Shown here: positions 62,332 to 64,000 of the stretch, piece after piece
Layout: each line of letters starts with the position of its first letter
Numbering within the stretch: position 1 is the first letter of the stretch
Source of the DNA: Turritopsis dohrnii
Lineage: Eukaryota; Cnidaria; Hydrozoa; Anthoathecata; Oceaniidae
DNA length: 64,000 bases
Assembly: GCA_027922465.2 (NCBI GenBank)
Contig: BQMF02000487.1
Span: 62,001-126,000 of the forward strand
Direction of reading: 5' to 3'
The notes under the pieces: model-generated
Database searches by the model: none
The model's input: only the letters and a program-made list of their open reading frames with translations
What the model was told of the DNA's origin: nothing
Translations under genes and position numbers: made by a program

Positions 62332-64000
62332 ATGTCAAAAAGAACACTTTTCGTCAACTGGGTCGGAATCAATGGAGCAGCCAGACACAAAAGGAAGTTG
62401 ATATTGCGACCTAGTGATACGAACATCTACATTTGTCCAGTAAAGAACTGTTTGCACGTTGGCTTCAAAAGCAGTCGAGGATTACGGAAGCATATCGATA
62501 AGAAGCACGGTTGGTATTATTATTTTGACGAAGCACCAGACGTGAAGAGGGAAGAAGTAGTCGCCTATCAACCGACGAAAAAGAAAATTTGCACAGCCAA
62601 CAAGCCTGCATTTTCCGTAAACGAAGGCATTGGAAAGGACTTCTTGGAGTGGCTTTGTACGCCCTGTGGTGGAGGAAAATCCGAGAAAGAAGCGAAACAA
62701 TGTGCACAAAGATGTATGAAGTTTCTTATGGCCAGCATTGACGATGTCGAATCCGAATCTGTTTTAACGGAAGAATTTGTCGACTGTTGCTTGGGTACGC
62801 CCTCCATCATCATGGATTTCCTGAAAATGCTGGAAGAAGATTGGAAAATTACCAGTTCGGCGTCCTTAAATTACTTAAAGTCGATATCAGACATATTGGA
62901 TTTTCGAAAGGCCCACGGTGTGTCCGACAGTACTTTGCGTTGTTTTGCCGTGACCGAAGTATACATAAGACGTGGTAAAGAAAATCTGGGCAAGAAAAAG
63001 AGACTGGAATATTCTCGCAACCTCGATTTGGAAACGTTGATTGCAAGAAATAGTTGGGCGACTATGGAAGAAATGGAAAACGTTATCCCTTATCACATTT
63101 GTCGTTTTCGGGACGTTTTGCAGGAGTGTAAAGACGCCCAAAGAAGTCCGTCCGTATCGCAACTGGCATTTGCAACGAGATTTGTCGCTACCTATCTATT
63201 CGTGCGTGTCAAATGCTCCAGACCGATGACTTATCAGTACTTGACCATCGAAATGATAGAAAAGGCAAAGACAAACGGAGGTTTCGTCGATCAGAAAGAA
63301 TTCAAAACTGCCGATAGGTATTTGTTTGATACTGTTATTTTAGACTCTGAGACTTTAGAAATTCTTGATTTTTATATTGACTTAGTACGACCGAAACTGA
63401 ACCCGAGTTGCGATTACTTGTTGGTCACAAACAAAGGTAAACAATACACTGCATTCTCGACTGCGATGAGCATTCTCGTTCACGAAGCCATCGGAAAGTA
63501 CATCAATCCAACTCGTTATCGTCAGATCGTCGAAACAGAGAGTGCGGAAAGATTGACTCCGTCCGAACGAGAAGTTGTTTCACGAGACCAAAAGCACAGT
63601 TCGCACGTGGCGAAGGTGTCGTATCAAAAGAATCTGTCCAGAGACGTTGCTTCGCGTAGCAGACAATGCATGGAAAAGCTGGTCGGTAATAAACGAAAAG
63701 AAGTGAGTGCAGACATGATGGACGTTTTACGGACGATAAACGACACAGCTCGTACATTCGATCAACGTGTACTCAATCAAGCCGAAACGATTTTATCACA
63801 ACAACCGTGCACTAGCTCGTCATCGCAAGTGATCGTCGATGGTAACGACAACGATGACGACATAACAATAACGGGCACTATCCCGTCTACTGCCGGAAAA
63901 GACGTTACAAAGAATTTACAACAACGAAATCAATCGTTGGTGTCTTTGATCAGTTCGGACGTGCAGTTAAAACGAGAAGTCGTCAACGAACAAACCAAAC
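62332..64000 (+). CDS. C2H2 zinc-finger tyrosine recombinase (partial, runs off window)
   Basis: 556 codons are open from ATG 62332 to the last base, without a stop or intron. Residues 35-59 form a C2H2 finger (C35, C40, H54, H59; YICPVKNC, LRKHIDKKH). A helical middle follows. The recombinase core has first Arg R297 in CSRPMTYQYL, second Arg R397 in INPTRYRQI, with Thr where most families have His, and H422 in KHSSHVAKVSY with the presumed nucleophile Y431 nine residues on, the usual H-to-Y spacing. After it comes a basic region and an acidic patch (VIVDGNDNDDD, residues 500-510). The last residues align with the fragment at 56409-56756, which predicts a Myb/SANT domain just past the window edge. 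Likely integrase/transposase of the element; Crypton-like, but class not settled. Confidence 0.85.
   Translation, partial: MSKRTLFVNWVGINGAARHKRKLILRPSDTNIYICPVKNCLHVGFKSSRGLRKHIDKKHGWYYYFDEAPDVKREEVVAYQPTKKKICTANKPAFSVNEGIGKDFLEWLCTPCGGGKSEKEAKQCAQRCMKFLMASIDDVESESVLTEEFVDCCLGTPSIIMDFLKMLEEDWKITSSASLNYLKSISDILDFRKAHGVSDSTLRCFAVTEVYIRRGKENLGKKKRLEYSRNLDLETLIARNSWATMEEMENVIPYHICRFRDVLQECKDAQRSPSVSQLAFATRFVATYLFVRVKCSRPMTYQYLTIEMIEKAKTNGGFVDQKEFKTADRYLFDTVILDSETLEILDFYIDLVRPKLNPSCDYLLVTNKGKQYTAFSTAMSILVHEAIGKYINPTRYRQIVETESAERLTPSEREVVSRDQKHSSHVAKVSYQKNLSRDVASRSRQCMEKLVGNKRKEVSADMMDVLRTINDTARTFDQRVLNQAETILSQQPCTSSSSQVIVDGNDNDDDITITGTIPSTAGKDVTKNLQQRNQSLVSLISSDVQLKREVVNEQTK

Larger units (their letters stand above)
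56409..64000. mobile_element. Helicase + zinc-finger/tyrosine recombinase/Myb element (right end outside window)
   Basis: A compact block with short introns and higher G+C than its surroundings. Left to right: C-terminal Myb end of a recombinase (+), small acidic gene (-), 298-bp repeats with GTTGTTAC arrays, SF3-type helicase gene (-), a TGTTC-rich divergent promoter, and a long recombinase gene (+) that leaves the window. Gene content fits a self-mobilising DNA element that encodes its own replication helicase and integrase. I do not match it with confidence to a named family; the recombinase is Crypton-like in its H-x8-Y box. Left junction: host-like sequence ends at 56408. Confidence 0.65.

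Noticed and set aside
62465..63162. Several minus-strand open frames of 65-91 codons
   Set aside because: They are antisense shadows of the recombinase, which has the motifs and a 556-codon frame.
56409..64000. One circular element opened inside its recombinase gene
   Set aside because: The right-hand recombinase continues past the point where the left fragment begins, and the two differ in sequence, so they are not two halves of one gene.

Overview
The window is AT-rich, intron-rich DNA from an animal nucleus. Exons of 60-400 bp are separated by GT-AG introns, and there are animal-type genes (a GABA-B-like class C GPCR and an alkaline phosphatase fragment). Retroelements are Penelope and a jockey/CR1-type LINE, and small inverted-repeat transposons are abundant. 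An early-branching invertebrate, most likely a cnidarian, fits best; the sequence alone does not name the species.

Layout. Bases 1-14350 (copy A) and about 29530-56407 (copy B) are two copies of one segment. Each holds a 16-exon GABA-B-like receptor gene on the minus strand. The copy A gene (2649-11902) is intact through every splice phase and encodes 783 residues. The copy B gene (42507-52408) has a 4-bp deletion in exon 1 and a 4-bp insertion in exon 7, so it reads as a pseudogene. Copy B is lengthened by insertions absent from A: a CACTG-ended element, a long-inverted-repeat element carrying a broken RecQ-like helicase, an insert with a tRNA-like head, and several MITEs. Copy A in turn carries a 1.15-kb element absent from B. 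Comparing the copies gives filled and empty sites and exact target duplications for most of them.

Between the copies (14350-29530) lie the first four exons of an alkaline phosphatase gene with an in-frame stop (15970-20022, minus), a TA microsatellite, inverted-repeat elements, a 5'-truncated Penelope-like element (24390-25560) and a frameshifted LINE (26040-29131).

The most unusual part is 56409-64000. It is compact, richer in G+C and has short introns. On the plus strand, an open frame of at least 556 codons (62332 to the window end) encodes a C2H2 finger followed by a tyrosine-recombinase core. Divergently, an 8-exon minus-strand gene (58698-61816) encodes a superfamily-3-type helicase with Walker A and B motifs and three SUMO-interacting-like motifs at its C terminus. 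The shared 515-bp intergenic region carries 13 TGTTC/GAACA sites. Downstream of the helicase is a 298-bp tandem repeat whose units hold facing arrays of GTTGTTAC, then a small acidic gene. At the left junction lies the C-terminal end of a second, diverged recombinase with a Myb/SANT domain. I read this as a helicase-plus-recombinase mobile element with candidate origin or recombinase-binding repeats; its right end lies outside the window. The visible helicase seems to have lost the segment that should carry the sensor-1 motif.
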